Position numbers and translations under genes: made by a program
In this document: positions 34,543 to 41,687 of the stretch, in pieces
How positions within the stretch are numbered: the stretch's first letter is position 1
How the letters are laid out: the number at the start of each line of letters is the position of its first letter
Source: a virus
DNA: 41,780 bases
Strand: one strand, 5' to 3'
Virus record (IMG/VR): IMGVR_UViG_3300046466_000027
Coordinates: 1-41,780 of that record
Notes under the pieces: generated by a model
Seen by the model: only the letters and a program-made list of their open reading frames with translations
The model's database searches: none
What the model was told of the DNA's origin: nothing

Positions 34543-34713
34543 GGTTCAGCCTACTTTGTATTTCTACAACCGCCTCTGAACCGAGAGGACTTTCCACACG
34601 CTATTAATGACAACTAGCCAAGATAACATTTTTGCAGGGTGTCGGTATCGCAACTCCCACAGGTCAAACTCTACGCTTTCGAGGTCTGAACCTGCAACGC
34701 TCACTGCGTGTGG
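34543..34713 (-). ncRNA. Structured non-coding RNA upstream of hammerhead B
   Basis: No ORF is present, but complementary segments nest. CCACACGC (34706-34713) pairs with GCGUGUGG (34594-34601) and encloses UUGCAGG (34691-34697) paired with CCUGCAA (34632-34638). Further 3', GGUUCAG (34576-34582) pairs with CUGAACC (34543-34549) around a UUGUA GAAA UACAA tetraloop hairpin (34556-34569). A rival hairpin CCUCU/AGAGG (34573-34588) overlaps GGUUCAG, so two folds exclude each other. Class unknown. Confidence 0.65.
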
Positions 34714-34912
34714 CTCATGTTTTTTGTATGTAGAGAAAAAACAGTAAAAAAATAATATAAATTCTTTGTATACTATCCACTTATGGATTTATACTGACAA
34801 AGTTGTCGCACCTGTAAAATAGTTAATAAACCCTTATAAAATAAGAATTATAGGACTTTCAAGGATTTAATGGGAATTTATAGGAGTATAAACTATTGTT
34901 ATGGGTGGATAG
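34714..34912. other. AT-rich non-coding segment with small dyads
   Basis: No gene is seen. Short dyads occur: ATCCA CTTA TGGAT (34775-34788), CTTAT AAA ATAAG (34833-34845) and the 12-bp palindrome ATAGTTAACTAT (34909-34920). Several sequences resemble -10 boxes (TATACT, TATAAT), so host-type early promoters may lie here. None has a convincing -35 partner at proper spacing. Confidence 0.35.
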
Positions 34913-35173
34913 TTAACTATTACTATCATTAAAATAATAATTAAAAGATTTATTAACTTTTAAATTGTCTTTCTTTGTCTGTTGTTTCTTTTGTCTATAA
35001 TTCTTATTAGTTCTGGCTTTGTATTGTTTACCTGCATCAGTCTTTAGCCATTCTTTTCTATTGTTAGTCATTAGTAATGAATATATCCTTTGTTGTCTGT
35101 TGGTTGTCCTTTGGTTTATACTTAAAGAGATACTTTGAGAGATACCCTTAGTTAATCTTTTCTTTGCTCTCAT
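34913..35173 (-). CDS. Small basic hypothetical protein
   Basis: An 86-aa, Lys/Gln/Asn-rich basic ORF (RAKKRLTKGISQSISLSINQ, AGKQYKARTNKNYRQKKQQT). The ATG at 35173 directly follows the predicted +1 of the phage promoter (TATAG then ATG), so translation from it would be leaderless. An internal ATG at residue 35 (MTNNRKEWLKTDAGKQY) is an alternative. It is isolated in a non-coding region. Function not recognised. Confidence 0.45.
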   Translation of the reverse strand: MRAKKRLTKGISQSISLSINQRTTNRQQRIYSLLMTNNRKEWLKTDAGKQYKARTNKNYRQKKQQTKKDNLKVNKSFNYYFNDSNS

Positions 35174-35191
35174 CTATAAGTGTAAGTTTAG
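35174..35191 (-). promoter_or_regulatory. Phage RNA polymerase promoter at the genome left end
   Basis: The minus strand reads CTAAACTTACACTTATAG, identical to the copy at 28148. It is upstream of the whole early region, close to where T7 has its phi-OL promoter. It might serve late read-through or replication priming, besides transcription of the structured RNA and hammerheads. Confidence 0.75.
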
Positions 35192-35603
35192 TCGTTAAAA
35201 TAGTTATGACCTGCACCCTGCGTTGACCTCAAGATGTCGCTGTGCGTGGCTGTGTGTGGCTTGTGAGGTGGATTAAAAGAGAAGAAAAGAGAAAAGAAGA
35301 GAAAATACTAAAAGAGAAGAACAGAGAGAGGCTTTGCGTATGGCTATGCGTGATACATAAAGAGAGGCTTTGCGTATGGCTGTGCGTGATACATAAAGAG
35401 CAAACCAAAAAAACAGACTATCTCAAGCACAAGCATAAATAAAAAAAGCACCCCACCCCCATGCGATACGCAAAGGATATGCAGTCCTTATATAGTAGAA
35501 AAGCCCTTTAAAGCCTTATTTTTTGTTTATTTTGCACTCGCACACGCAGGAAGTGAGGGGGAAACTGCCTTCTCGTCTATATCAATAACCCCCTCAGAAT
35601 TTT
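35192..35603. other. Non-coding region between lysozyme and early genes, likely genome-end region
   Basis: A stretch without a convincing gene. It holds a purine-rich run on the plus strand (35275-35330), a 36-bp tandem repeat, a G-rich minus-strand patch (35450-35465) and an 8-bp stem TGAGGGGG/CCCCCTCA (35554-35596) just after the lysozyme stop. By T7 order, this is where the terminal direct repeat and concatemer junction should lie. The repeat itself cannot be seen in a contig opened elsewhere. Confidence 0.45.
35325..35396 (+). repeat. 36-bp tandem repeat, two copies
   Basis: Copies at 35325-35360 and 35361-35396 differ at one base (CTATGCG versus CTGTGCG), with the first four bases of a third copy following. 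Each unit contains GGCTTTGCGTATGGCT. Related GCGTGGCTGTG strings occur upstream (35230-35260). Tandem repeats of this kind are common near podovirus genome ends. Confidence 0.8.
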
Positions 35604-36026
35604 CTATGAAATATTCGCCATGCGTTCTGCCATACGTTTAGCTCTATTAGGAGTTTGTTTAGCCCATCTGCTATCTAACATCTCGTATGAAGCTCTCTTA
35701 TAGTCATCTTCTTGTAATGCTTTAAGCATACCTTTAAACTTAGATACCCCAAAAGCACCCATCTGATATACCATTTCAACCACTATGTTTCTAGCAGTCT
35801 CGTTTATATTAGGACAAAGCATTAATAAATCATCAGTACCAGTTACAGCTCTAGCAAAATCTCTTTCAAATATTTTTAACCACCCTGCGTGGTCTTTAGG
35901 TGGTACTTCACCTTCTAACATTTTGTGACCATAGCCACCTGTGAGATGACCTTCTGTACACCTATAAGTTTCTAATCTGTAACCTTCTTCTTTTTTTACT
36001 GCTTCTTTTGTTTGTTCTATATCCAT
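35604..36026 (-). CDS. Endolysin, T4-type lysozyme (GH24)
   Basis: A 140-aa muramidase for host lysis. The catalytic region reads KKEEGYRLETYRCTEGHLTG then GYGH, matching the GH24 triad pattern Glu-x8-(Asp/Cys)-x5-Thr with Cys in place of the T4 Asp20. No signal peptide is seen, so a holin is needed for release. It is encoded after large terminase, overlapping it by 10 nt, and is the last gene of the late unit. Confidence 0.93.
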   Translation of the reverse strand: MDIEQTKEAVKKEEGYRLETYRCTEGHLTGGYGHKMLEGEVPPKDHAGWLKIFERDFARAVTGTDDLLMLCPNINETARNIVVEMVYQMGAFGVSKFKGMLKALQEDDYKRASYEMLDSRWAKQTPNRAKRMAERMANIS

Positions 36027-37651
36027 CTGTCTTTTCCTTGTGTTCTTCCTATTGAATGTTCCATAAATCTTTCTAATTCTCTATCCAACAGTTCTTCTTT
36101 GTGTTGATTATATGATAATGTTTGGTCTCTATCCATTCTGTCTACCCAATACTTAGCCGCCATAGATAAAGCATCAATAGCATCATCATGTCTTAACGAA
36201 CCTTTGTCTCTAGTCAGTCTTGTCATTTGTCTAAACAACTGATGGTCTGGTTCATTTTTAAAATCTTCGTGTATTAATAAATCATCTATAACTAACCTGT
36301 GTGAGTTCATTAAAGGCTCTAAGGTATCTATAATACGTTTTTCTTTTTGTATGTTATGTCTAACTTCTTCTATTTCACATGGGTGTATCTTTGCCATGAT
36401 AGGTTTTAATAATTGAGTTGCCATACCATCACCAAAGTTACTCTCAATGACTACATAGTTAACATCATGTTTCTTTGCGATATTAGATAGTCTTGCCATA
36501 GTGTCTTCACTATAACCACCATCTAAACTGCCTATAGAAGTCAAATAAAGCACTCCATGAAGCATTTTAAGCACCGCATACGCTGTTTTGTCTTCTCCAC
36601 GACCACTAGGGTCAATAGACATGCAAGTTCCTTCAAATGGTGTAAATTCTTCACTCATCATCATAGGAGCTACATAATAATCACCTTTAAGTCCCACATT
36701 GGGAATATCAGGGTCTATAGCTTTTATTTGTTCAGGTGATGAAGCCCATTGTATCTTTGCAGGAGCTTCTTTCCATGTGGAGCAACCTGAAGCTACAATT
36801 AAATCGTTTAACTTTAGAGGGTATCTATTTGCATCAGACAAACTTGTGTCCAACATAAATTGTAAGTTAAAACCAGAACGACCATACGAAGATAGTCTTT
36901 CCATAAGGTCTACCGCATCAAACCTTTTGGGGTCTGTAGGTTCACCTTCTTTACCTTTAATGATGTCTGCTAACTTACTACCATAACTTATTATTTGTGT
37001 TTTATTAGGTACAAGTGCAGTCCAAATTTTTGTCTTAAAACCTCTTTCTTCTAATGTATTATATAGAGACATCTCATTTTGAGGTGTACCTAGAAATATA
37101 ATTCTACCAGTATTAGGTTTAATAATGGCATCAAATTCTTTAACTGTTTCTGACAATCTATCACGCATTAACTGCGTTTGGGAGTTATTAGCACTCTCAA
37201 CGTCATCTGCAATTATAATATCAGCCCTAGAACCTGTTAACTGCCCTGTAATACCCATAGATTTAACTGAGGGTGCATGACTGGCTGTTGCAGGTGCTAC
37301 GTCAAATGATACTTTAGAATGTCTTTGATTATCTCTAGGTATCAAGTGTTGTAACAAAGGCATTTCAGCAATCAATCTTTGTGTAAATGTACTAAAGTCA
37401 TCTGCTCTAGTTTTACTTGCTGATACTACCAAAATATTTTTTTGAGGATTGAGAAGTAATTGATGACAGACAAAAGCAGAGGTAATCCAAGACTTACCTA
37501 CGCCTCTAAATGCTTCTATTACAAGTCTTTTTTCGTCTGACTGTAAGTAATCTGCAATATCGAATTGTATAGGTGTTGGGTCTGGCAAGTTTAAATGCTT
37601 CCAACATAAATACAAAAAATTTTTAAAATTCTTTAATCGTTTATCCATCAT
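36017..37651 (-). CDS. terL: Terminase large subunit (T7 gp19-like)
   Basis: A packaging ATPase and nuclease of about 544 aa. Walker A FRGVGKSWITS, Walker B ADIIIADDVE, and an RNase H-like nuclease with SIDPSGRGEDKTAYAVL, VIESNFGDGMA and RHDDAIDALSMA. I start it at the ATG at 37651; the upstream TTG adds one residue only. It overlaps terS by 11 nt. It cuts concatemers and pumps DNA through the portal. Confidence 0.96.
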   Translation of the reverse strand: MMDKRLKNFKNFLYLCWKHLNLPDPTPIQFDIADYLQSDEKRLVIEAFRGVGKSWITSAFVCHQLLLNPQKNILVVSASKTRADDFSTFTQRLIAEMPLLQHLIPRDNQRHSKVSFDVAPATASHAPSVKSMGITGQLTGSRADIIIADDVESANNSQTQLMRDRLSETVKEFDAIIKPNTGRIIFLGTPQNEMSLYNTLEERGFKTKIWTALVPNKTQIISYGSKLADIIKGKEGEPTDPKRFDAVDLMERLSSYGRSGFNLQFMLDTSLSDANRYPLKLNDLIVASGCSTWKEAPAKIQWASSPEQIKAIDPDIPNVGLKGDYYVAPMMMSEEFTPFEGTCMSIDPSGRGEDKTAYAVLKMLHGVLYLTSIGSLDGGYSEDTMARLSNIAKKHDVNYVVIESNFGDGMATQLLKPIMAKIHPCEIEEVRHNIQKEKRIIDTLEPLMNSHRLVIDDLLIHEDFKNEPDHQLFRQMTRLTRDKGSLRHDDAIDALSMAAKYWVDRMDRDQTLSYNQHKEELLDRELERFMEHSIGRTQGKDRWI

Positions 37652-37880
37652 CAAATGGTACTTGGTCTAAAATGTTATCTTCTTTTTTAGCCAAAGGTTC
37701 TTTACTGTATGTTTTACAAACTTCTAAACATACTTTCATTTCTGAAGCTGTTAAATCTTCTCCAGATTTTAATTTCTTATAAGCATGGTTTACCAATAAT
37801 TGTGGTAACTCTTTTAAGACTGTTTCTATTTTATTGGGGTCTTCCTTGTCTATTGTATTTTTTGTGGTCTCGTTTTTCAT
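37641..37880 (-). CDS. terS: Terminase small subunit (T7 gp18-like)
   Basis: A 79-aa protein (ETVLKELPQLLVNHAYKKLK, LTASEMKVCLEVCKTY) that matches the size and place of T7 gp18 (89 aa). It would recognise concatemer DNA and guide TerL. It ends in an acidic tail (DQVPFDDG) overlapping the terL start. Confidence 0.85.
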   Translation of the reverse strand: MKNETTKNTIDKEDPNKIETVLKELPQLLVNHAYKKLKSGEDLTASEMKVCLEVCKTYSKEPLAKKEDNILDQVPFDDG

Positions 37881-37965
37881 TTTTATTTAACTTTTTTTTG
37901 TGTGTTCTTATTCTTTTTTTAGGTTTTTCTCTGGGTACAAAATGTACAAATTTTTGTTTTGCCAT
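37831..37965 (-). CDS. Small basic protein overlapping terS
   Basis: A 44-aa, highly basic ORF (MAKQKFVHFVPREKPKKRIR, ending NRQGRPQ). The ATG overlaps the stop of the preceding gene (TAATG), and the 3' third overlaps terS in another frame by 50 nt. It may be a real overlapping gene or a leader frame for terS. Confidence 0.45.
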   Translation of the reverse strand: MAKQKFVHFVPREKPKKRIRTHKKKLNKNEKRDHKKYNRQGRPQ

Positions 37966-38180
37966 TACTTAATAATTAACTTTTTAATGGACTTACTGCC
38001 GTCAATATTTAACTCTAATTCTGCTTTTGTACGAATACATTGATAAACAATGTTGTCATTTTTAACTTCACGCATTGCAAGACGCTTACCTTTAAGACAG
38101 GTACTTAAATCTTGTTGAATACGAGCTTCTTTAATTTCAGAATTAATTACTAATAACAAAGCTACAACTGTTTCAATCAT
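37965..38180 (-). CDS. Small protein with N-terminal hydrophobic segment
   Basis: A 71-aa ORF (IETVVALLLVINSEIKEARI) with a short hydrophobic start that could be a signal or membrane anchor. Two Cys follow (DLSTCLKGK, VYQCIRTK). Size and place in the lysis cluster would suit a small spanin-like protein, but no lipobox is present. Function not assigned. Confidence 0.6.
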   Translation of the reverse strand: MIETVVALLLVINSEIKEARIQQDLSTCLKGKRLAMREVKNDNIVYQCIRTKAELELNIDGSKSIKKLIIK

Positions 38181-38542
38181 TAATAACTCTTTCCATTTGC
38201 TCTTACTTTGTCTTTAATAATTTCTAATTGTTCTTTAATTTTCTCAATGTCTTTCATTGCATAAGTAATATTGACATTGTTGTTTCTCATAGTTTCCATC
38301 TCTGTTTGGATATTTTCTACTTGCTCTGCTATATGTTCCAGAAGCATGAACTGTTCTTGGTCTGTAGGTTTTTGCTCGGACTTTTTAAGCAAATCAGCTT
38401 GAAAAAGCTCACGAGATGTCTCAAGACTTTGTATTCTTGAAGTTAATTCTGTATATGCAAATATACCCATAGCAACACCAATAATAATTCCAATCATATT
38501 TTTGATTGGCATAGCTACTGATGTATTTTCTGATACTTTCAT
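38180..38542 (-). CDS. Membrane-anchored coiled-coil protein, spanin-like
   Basis: A 120-aa protein. I start it at the ATG at 38542, which overlaps the previous stop (ATGA), not at the GTG further up. One N-terminal transmembrane helix (NMIGIIIGVAMGIFAYTEL) is followed by a long charged coiled coil (residues about 35-115). This is the layout of an inner-membrane spanin (Rz type) facing the periplasm; it is an architectural match only. Confidence 0.65.
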   Translation of the reverse strand: MKVSENTSVAMPIKNMIGIIIGVAMGIFAYTELTSRIQSLETSRELFQADLLKKSEQKPTDQEQFMLLEHIAEQVENIQTEMETMRNNNVNITYAMKDIEKIKEQLEIIKDKVRANGKSY

Positions 38543-38682
38543 TTGCACCTGCACTTTCCATTACATTTACATTTTTTTGTTTTAGGAAAATCAAAAGTGT
38601 AAAGGTCGTCTACAACTTTATCTATTTTTAAAAAAAATTTATCTATTTTTGCAAAAAAATCATAAATAAATTTATCTATCAT
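38539..38682 (-). CDS. Small protein with Cys-rich tail
   Basis: A 47-aa ORF (MIDKFIYDFFAKIDKFFLKI) with amphipathic repeats of the form IDKFF and a C-terminal cluster KKCKCNGKCRCK holding four Cys. ATGA overlaps at both ends couple it to its neighbours. The tail looks like a metal site or disulfide knot. No family recognised. Confidence 0.6.
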   Translation of the reverse strand: MIDKFIYDFFAKIDKFFLKIDKVVDDLYTFDFPKTKKCKCNGKCRCK

Positions 38683-39032
38683 TTCTTTTTAAGTTTGTTC
38701 ATAGTAGTTACACCAAATGATGCACCAACTATTGTTAATATAATGTACCAAAACATAGGGTCAGCATTTTGTAATATTGTCCAACCACGTTCCATTGTGT
38801 CTTGAAAATATGGAACAAAATGAAGTCCCATTAAAATTGTGAAAAATAAACATAACCATTCATCTTTCCACGAATGTTCTTGTTGTCGTATTTGTTCTAT
38901 TGAAATTTGTGATACTGCGTCTAATTCTTTTTCTCTTACAATTTTATCTTTTTGTAATTTGTGGGAAATTGCTCCAAAAGTTTTTTCTGCTATAATTTTA
39001 GTAAGAGGATTTTTTAATAATGCAAACCACAT
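38679..39032 (-). CDS. Putative holin
   Basis: A 117-aa protein with two C-terminal transmembrane helices (EWLCLFFTILMGLHFVPYF and MFWYIILTIVGASFGVTTM) and a basic C-terminus (NKLKKK). A charged helix precedes them. Similar proteins are annotated as holins in marine podoviruses. It is needed in principle because the GH24 endolysin lacks a signal. The assignment is from topology and place. Confidence 0.7.
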   Translation of the reverse strand: MWFALLKNPLTKIIAEKTFGAISHKLQKDKIVREKELDAVSQISIEQIRQQEHSWKDEWLCLFFTILMGLHFVPYFQDTMERGWTILQNADPMFWYIILTIVGASFGVTTMNKLKKK

Positions 39033-39033
39033 C

Positions 39034-39156
39034 TTACATAGCCCACAAAATTGTTGACCAAATTACAAACAATGTAAAAAGTTTTTTATCTGTATTTCCC
39101 CAATATATCTTTGCTTTATTTAGCCAAGTTTTAGGGGTATATCCATATATTATCAT
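39034..39156 (-). CDS. Small membrane peptide
   Basis: A 40-aa ORF (MIIYGYTPKTWLNKAKIYWG) ending in one transmembrane helix (LFTLFVIWSTILWAM). It is coupled to the preceding gene by ATGA and lies 1 bp before the holin-like gene. Likely a lysis accessory or antiholin-type peptide. Confidence 0.5.
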   Translation of the reverse strand: MIIYGYTPKTWLNKAKIYWGNTDKKLFTLFVIWSTILWAM

Positions 39157-39395
39157 GCAGGTTCTCCTTTTATTTTAATTTCTCGACATTCAAATTTTAT
39201 TACTATTTTTTCTTTTTCAAATTTAGGAATATCCCACTCAGGTAATTCTTTTAAATTTTTGTATGTTTGTTGTGAAATAGCATAACCACCAACAACACAA
39301 TTATAATGGCTATCAAATTGATAACCTGAAATTTGACTAGAGGGGCATTGTCCAGTAGTTAAACTGCACAAATACAACACCAATATATATTTCAT
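39153..39395 (-). CDS. Putative exported small protein
   Basis: An 80-aa protein with a short signal-like start (MKYILVLYLCSLTTGQCPSS) and conserved-looking Cys residues (QCPSS, HYNCVVGGYA, KFECREI). Probably secreted to the periplasm. Function not recognised; it sits in the lysis cluster. Confidence 0.6.
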   Translation of the reverse strand: MKYILVLYLCSLTTGQCPSSQISGYQFDSHYNCVVGGYAISQQTYKNLKELPEWDIPKFEKEKIVIKFECREIKIKGEPA

Positions 39396-39631
39396 TACTT
39401 AAATTGAAAAAATCCTATACACCCAACAACTAAAGTACCTAAAAATACAAGTACACTTATTGCACCTTTACCTTTAGAAACATCTTGTCTTAATGATTTA
39501 ACTTCTTTGTTTAACTCTTGAATACTCTCTAAAATATGTTTGTGTCTTAATGCACAAATCTTTTCGTGTGATGAAAGTCTTACCCCTGTAGCTTGTTCAG
39601 CAAACTGTTTAGCAGAGGCTTTTCTTGGCAT
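39395..39631 (-). CDS. Tail-anchored membrane protein
   Basis: A 78-aa protein: a charged helical N-terminus with coiled coil (LESIQELNKEVKSLRQDVSK) and one C-terminal transmembrane helix (AISVLVFLGTLVVGCIGFF). This shape is that of XhlA/haemolysin-type lysis proteins. The homology is not certain. Confidence 0.65.
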   Translation of the reverse strand: MPRKASAKQFAEQATGVRLSSHEKICALRHKHILESIQELNKEVKSLRQDVSKGKGAISVLVFLGTLVVGCIGFFQFK

Positions 39632-39912
39632 TATTCTCCCATTAATGCTTTTATTTCAGCATCATTTAATCCTAAATCTTTTAGTTTTTGTTTGCCTGAT
39701 GCTTTGTTATTTGATTTTTCTGTTTCTAAATCTTTTAATTCTTGAATTTTAGCATTTAATTCTTCCTCAGTAGGCATGGTTGCTGTGTTATCAATTAAAA
39801 TAAGATTTTCATAAGACATTCTTTTTTCTCCTGTCCAATCTTTTTTCCAACCATACCAAGCACCTATGTTAAAAAAACTTAATGCTTTTTGAAGCCAAAA
39901 TTTATTGTCCAT
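39631..39912 (-). CDS. Hypothetical protein downstream of fibre genes
   Basis: A 93-aa protein with an aromatic N-terminus (NKFWLQKALSFFNIGAWYGW) and a charged helical C-terminus (EEELNAKIQELKDLETEKSN). It overlaps the fibre-like gene by one base. It may be a fibre chaperone or minor tail component; not recognised. Confidence 0.6.
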   Translation of the reverse strand: MDNKFWLQKALSFFNIGAWYGWKKDWTGEKRMSYENLILIDNTATMPTEEELNAKIQELKDLETEKSNNKASGKQKLKDLGLNDAEIKALMGE

Positions 39913-40631
39913 TATACACTGTCTCCTATTCTAATAAATGTAAAGTAAGTAGCATTTGCGTCTGTGTCTGTAAAAACTTGGCTATTGCCACTACCTGCCA
40001 TACCTGATGTTGTAAATTTAATTTTATGTGTGCTTACATTAGTACAATTAAAAAATGTTTCTAATGGTATAATAAAAAAATCTGTATCACTATAATGATT
40101 TCCACCAAATCCATAAATTAATCTGTCATAACTAGAGTTATTTGAAGTACCATAAATATTACTATAGTAAGCATGGTCGTAAGTGTTACCTTTTAAATGA
40201 AATTTAACTAACCATAATCCTGTTGTTGGAAAAGTCCAAATACCAGAGCTAACTGACATTCCTGTTCCAATTTTTCCAAAAGTTGCGTCATCAACTCTTT
40301 CTAAGTTTGCACTTATAGGGTCTTGATTTGAATTAAATCCACTTGTTAATCGCCATTGGTCTGCTTGTGTAATTCCACTTGCAGGTAAATTAGTTAAACT
40401 AGCACCACTAACAGCAGGAAGTGTTGCAGGAAATCTTGCGTCTGGCAAAGTTCCACTTGTCATATTTGTTGCTGATAAGTTAGTTAAATCTACATTACTA
40501 TTTAAAGCTGTCGCAGGTAATCTAGCGTCTGCAAATGTACCACTTGTAATTTTAGCAGTATCTAAATTTGGTATATCTGTAGCATCAAAACCACCTGATA
40601 TTATATTTGCTAAATCTCTTGCTTTTGTCAT
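39912..40631 (-). CDS. Fibre-like protein with short repeats and beta-rich head
   Basis: A 239-aa protein. The N-terminus (TKARDLANIISGGFDATDIP) and the repeats TSGTFADARLPAT and TSGTLPDARFPAT are common in marine phage fibre proteins. The C-terminal 130 residues are beta-rich (FGKIGTGMSVSSGIWTFP, GLWLVKFHLKG) and resemble a C1q/TNF-like receptor-binding head. A secondary receptor-binding protein is likely. Confidence 0.7.
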   Translation of the reverse strand: MTKARDLANIISGGFDATDIPNLDTAKITSGTFADARLPATALNSNVDLTNLSATNMTSGTLPDARFPATLPAVSGASLTNLPASGITQADQWRLTSGFNSNQDPISANLERVDDATFGKIGTGMSVSSGIWTFPTTGLWLVKFHLKGNTYDHAYYSNIYGTSNNSSYDRLIYGFGGNHYSDTDFFIIPLETFFNCTNVSTHKIKFTTSGMAGSGNSQVFTDTDANATYFTFIRIGDSV

Positions 40632-40638
40632 ATTCTAT

Positions 40639-41682
40639 TTACCTCGCATTACATGGTATGTTGTTAGTTCCTACTAGGGGTGCTTCTGCAAATGCCATAT
40701 AGATGTATGTTTGATTAGATGTGTTATAGTTTGCTGAAGTTGTATATAATTTAAATCCATTAGATAAATAATCAATTCCATAAGCACCAGCTGTGTATTC
40801 AACTTCATTACCATCAGCAAATAAAGTATTATTCATTTCATTAATTGGACTTCTTTTTTTGTCATCTATTACCCATCTGGCTGAAGCACTAATATTTTTA
40901 ATTATTGTAAATGCTGGTTTAAATCCTGTATAGATAAATGTCCCATCAGCATTTCCATTACCAACATAAGAACCAAACTTGCTGTAACCAGTTTTCTCTG
41001 CAAAGCAATAAGCTACAAAACCATAGCCATTAGTTTTGATATCTCCAGAACTACCAACTGTAAATACTTGATTAGTTGGTTCTGCATTATTCCATCTTGT
41101 ATTTGATGTAGTTGCAGATGTTGTACTATTAAGTGATAAATATTTAGTTGCACCTATACCAGAATGATATACTGGCCAACTTGTTCCTGATTGAGTATGA
41201 GATTTTGCAATTATCATGTTAGGTTTAACACCTAAACCATGACCAATAGTTGCTCCTGTATTTCCATCACCTGTCCATTTAACAATACTAAATCCTGCTG
41301 TTGTGTTTGCAGACACAGTTGATGTTATGCTTCCATCAGAGTTTGATGAACCAGAGCCATTTGCTTTCCAGTTCCAACCTACATAAGTTTGTGAACTATT
41401 ATTATAACCATTACTTGTACCAAAAGTATAACCATTTGAATCAAAAGACGATATACCATTACTATCTGTATCTTCAGCATTATTTAAATTAGAATATATA
41501 ACTTTGGTACTTCCTCTAACTGAATCTACTAAATAATGATTATATCCTGCTACAGTTCTTCCTTTAGCCCAAACCATATCAGGTTGAAATCCTACACCTG
41601 TTTCTGATTTACTACTTCCTGTTCCTGACCATGTTATTGTATTAAAGTGTAAGCCAGATTTATTTACTGTTGTATAAGCCAT
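40639..41682 (-). CDS. Fibre-associated beta-repeat protein
   Basis: A 347-aa protein with three diverged repeats centred on GFQPDMVWAKGRT, GVKPNMIIAKSHT and GFKPAFTIIKNIS, each with a later aromatic strand (YVGWNWKANG, GFVAYCFAE, TYIYMAFAEA). This repeat type is frequent in marine phage tail regions (DUF7483-like, from memory). A second copy of its start lies at 1-58. The start overlaps the LamG' stop (TAATG). Likely a decoration or receptor-binding protein. Confidence 0.75.
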   Translation of the reverse strand: MAYTTVNKSGLHFNTITWSGTGSSKSETGVGFQPDMVWAKGRTVAGYNHYLVDSVRGSTKVIYSNLNNAEDTDSNGISSFDSNGYTFGTSNGYNNSSQTYVGWNWKANGSGSSNSDGSITSTVSANTTAGFSIVKWTGDGNTGATIGHGLGVKPNMIIAKSHTQSGTSWPVYHSGIGATKYLSLNSTTSATTSNTRWNNAEPTNQVFTVGSSGDIKTNGYGFVAYCFAEKTGYSKFGSYVGNGNADGTFIYTGFKPAFTIIKNISASARWVIDDKKRSPINEMNNTLFADGNEVEYTAGAYGIDYLSNGFKLYTTSANYNTSNQTYIYMAFAEAPLVGTNNIPCNAR

Positions 41683-41687
41683 TATAA
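41625..41687. repeat. 63-bp direct repeat, copy 2 (copy 1 at 1-63)
   Basis: Identical to bases 1-63. It covers the first 19 codons of the beta-repeat protein and the end of the upstream LamG-type gene. Confidence 0.85.

Noticed and set aside
34490-34600. Resemblance to RNase P RNA (GGAAAGUCC and ACAGAA strings)
   Set aside because: Only isolated strings match. The P4 pairing and the rest of the conserved core are absent, and ACAGAA is the stem II loop of hammerhead B.
35242-35442. 66-aa plus-strand frame with repeats of RLCVWLCVIHKE
   Set aside because: The repeat is only the translation of the 36-bp tandem DNA repeat. The frame is antisense to the genome and has no operon partner.
32500-35600. 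CRISPR array
   Set aside because: Repeats in this interval are tandem or scattered and have no regular unique spacers.
38591-38604. Promoter-like CTTTACACTTTTGA
   Set aside because: It deviates from the consensus at the TATAG end and lies inside a small coding frame (LYTFDF), with no operon border nearby.
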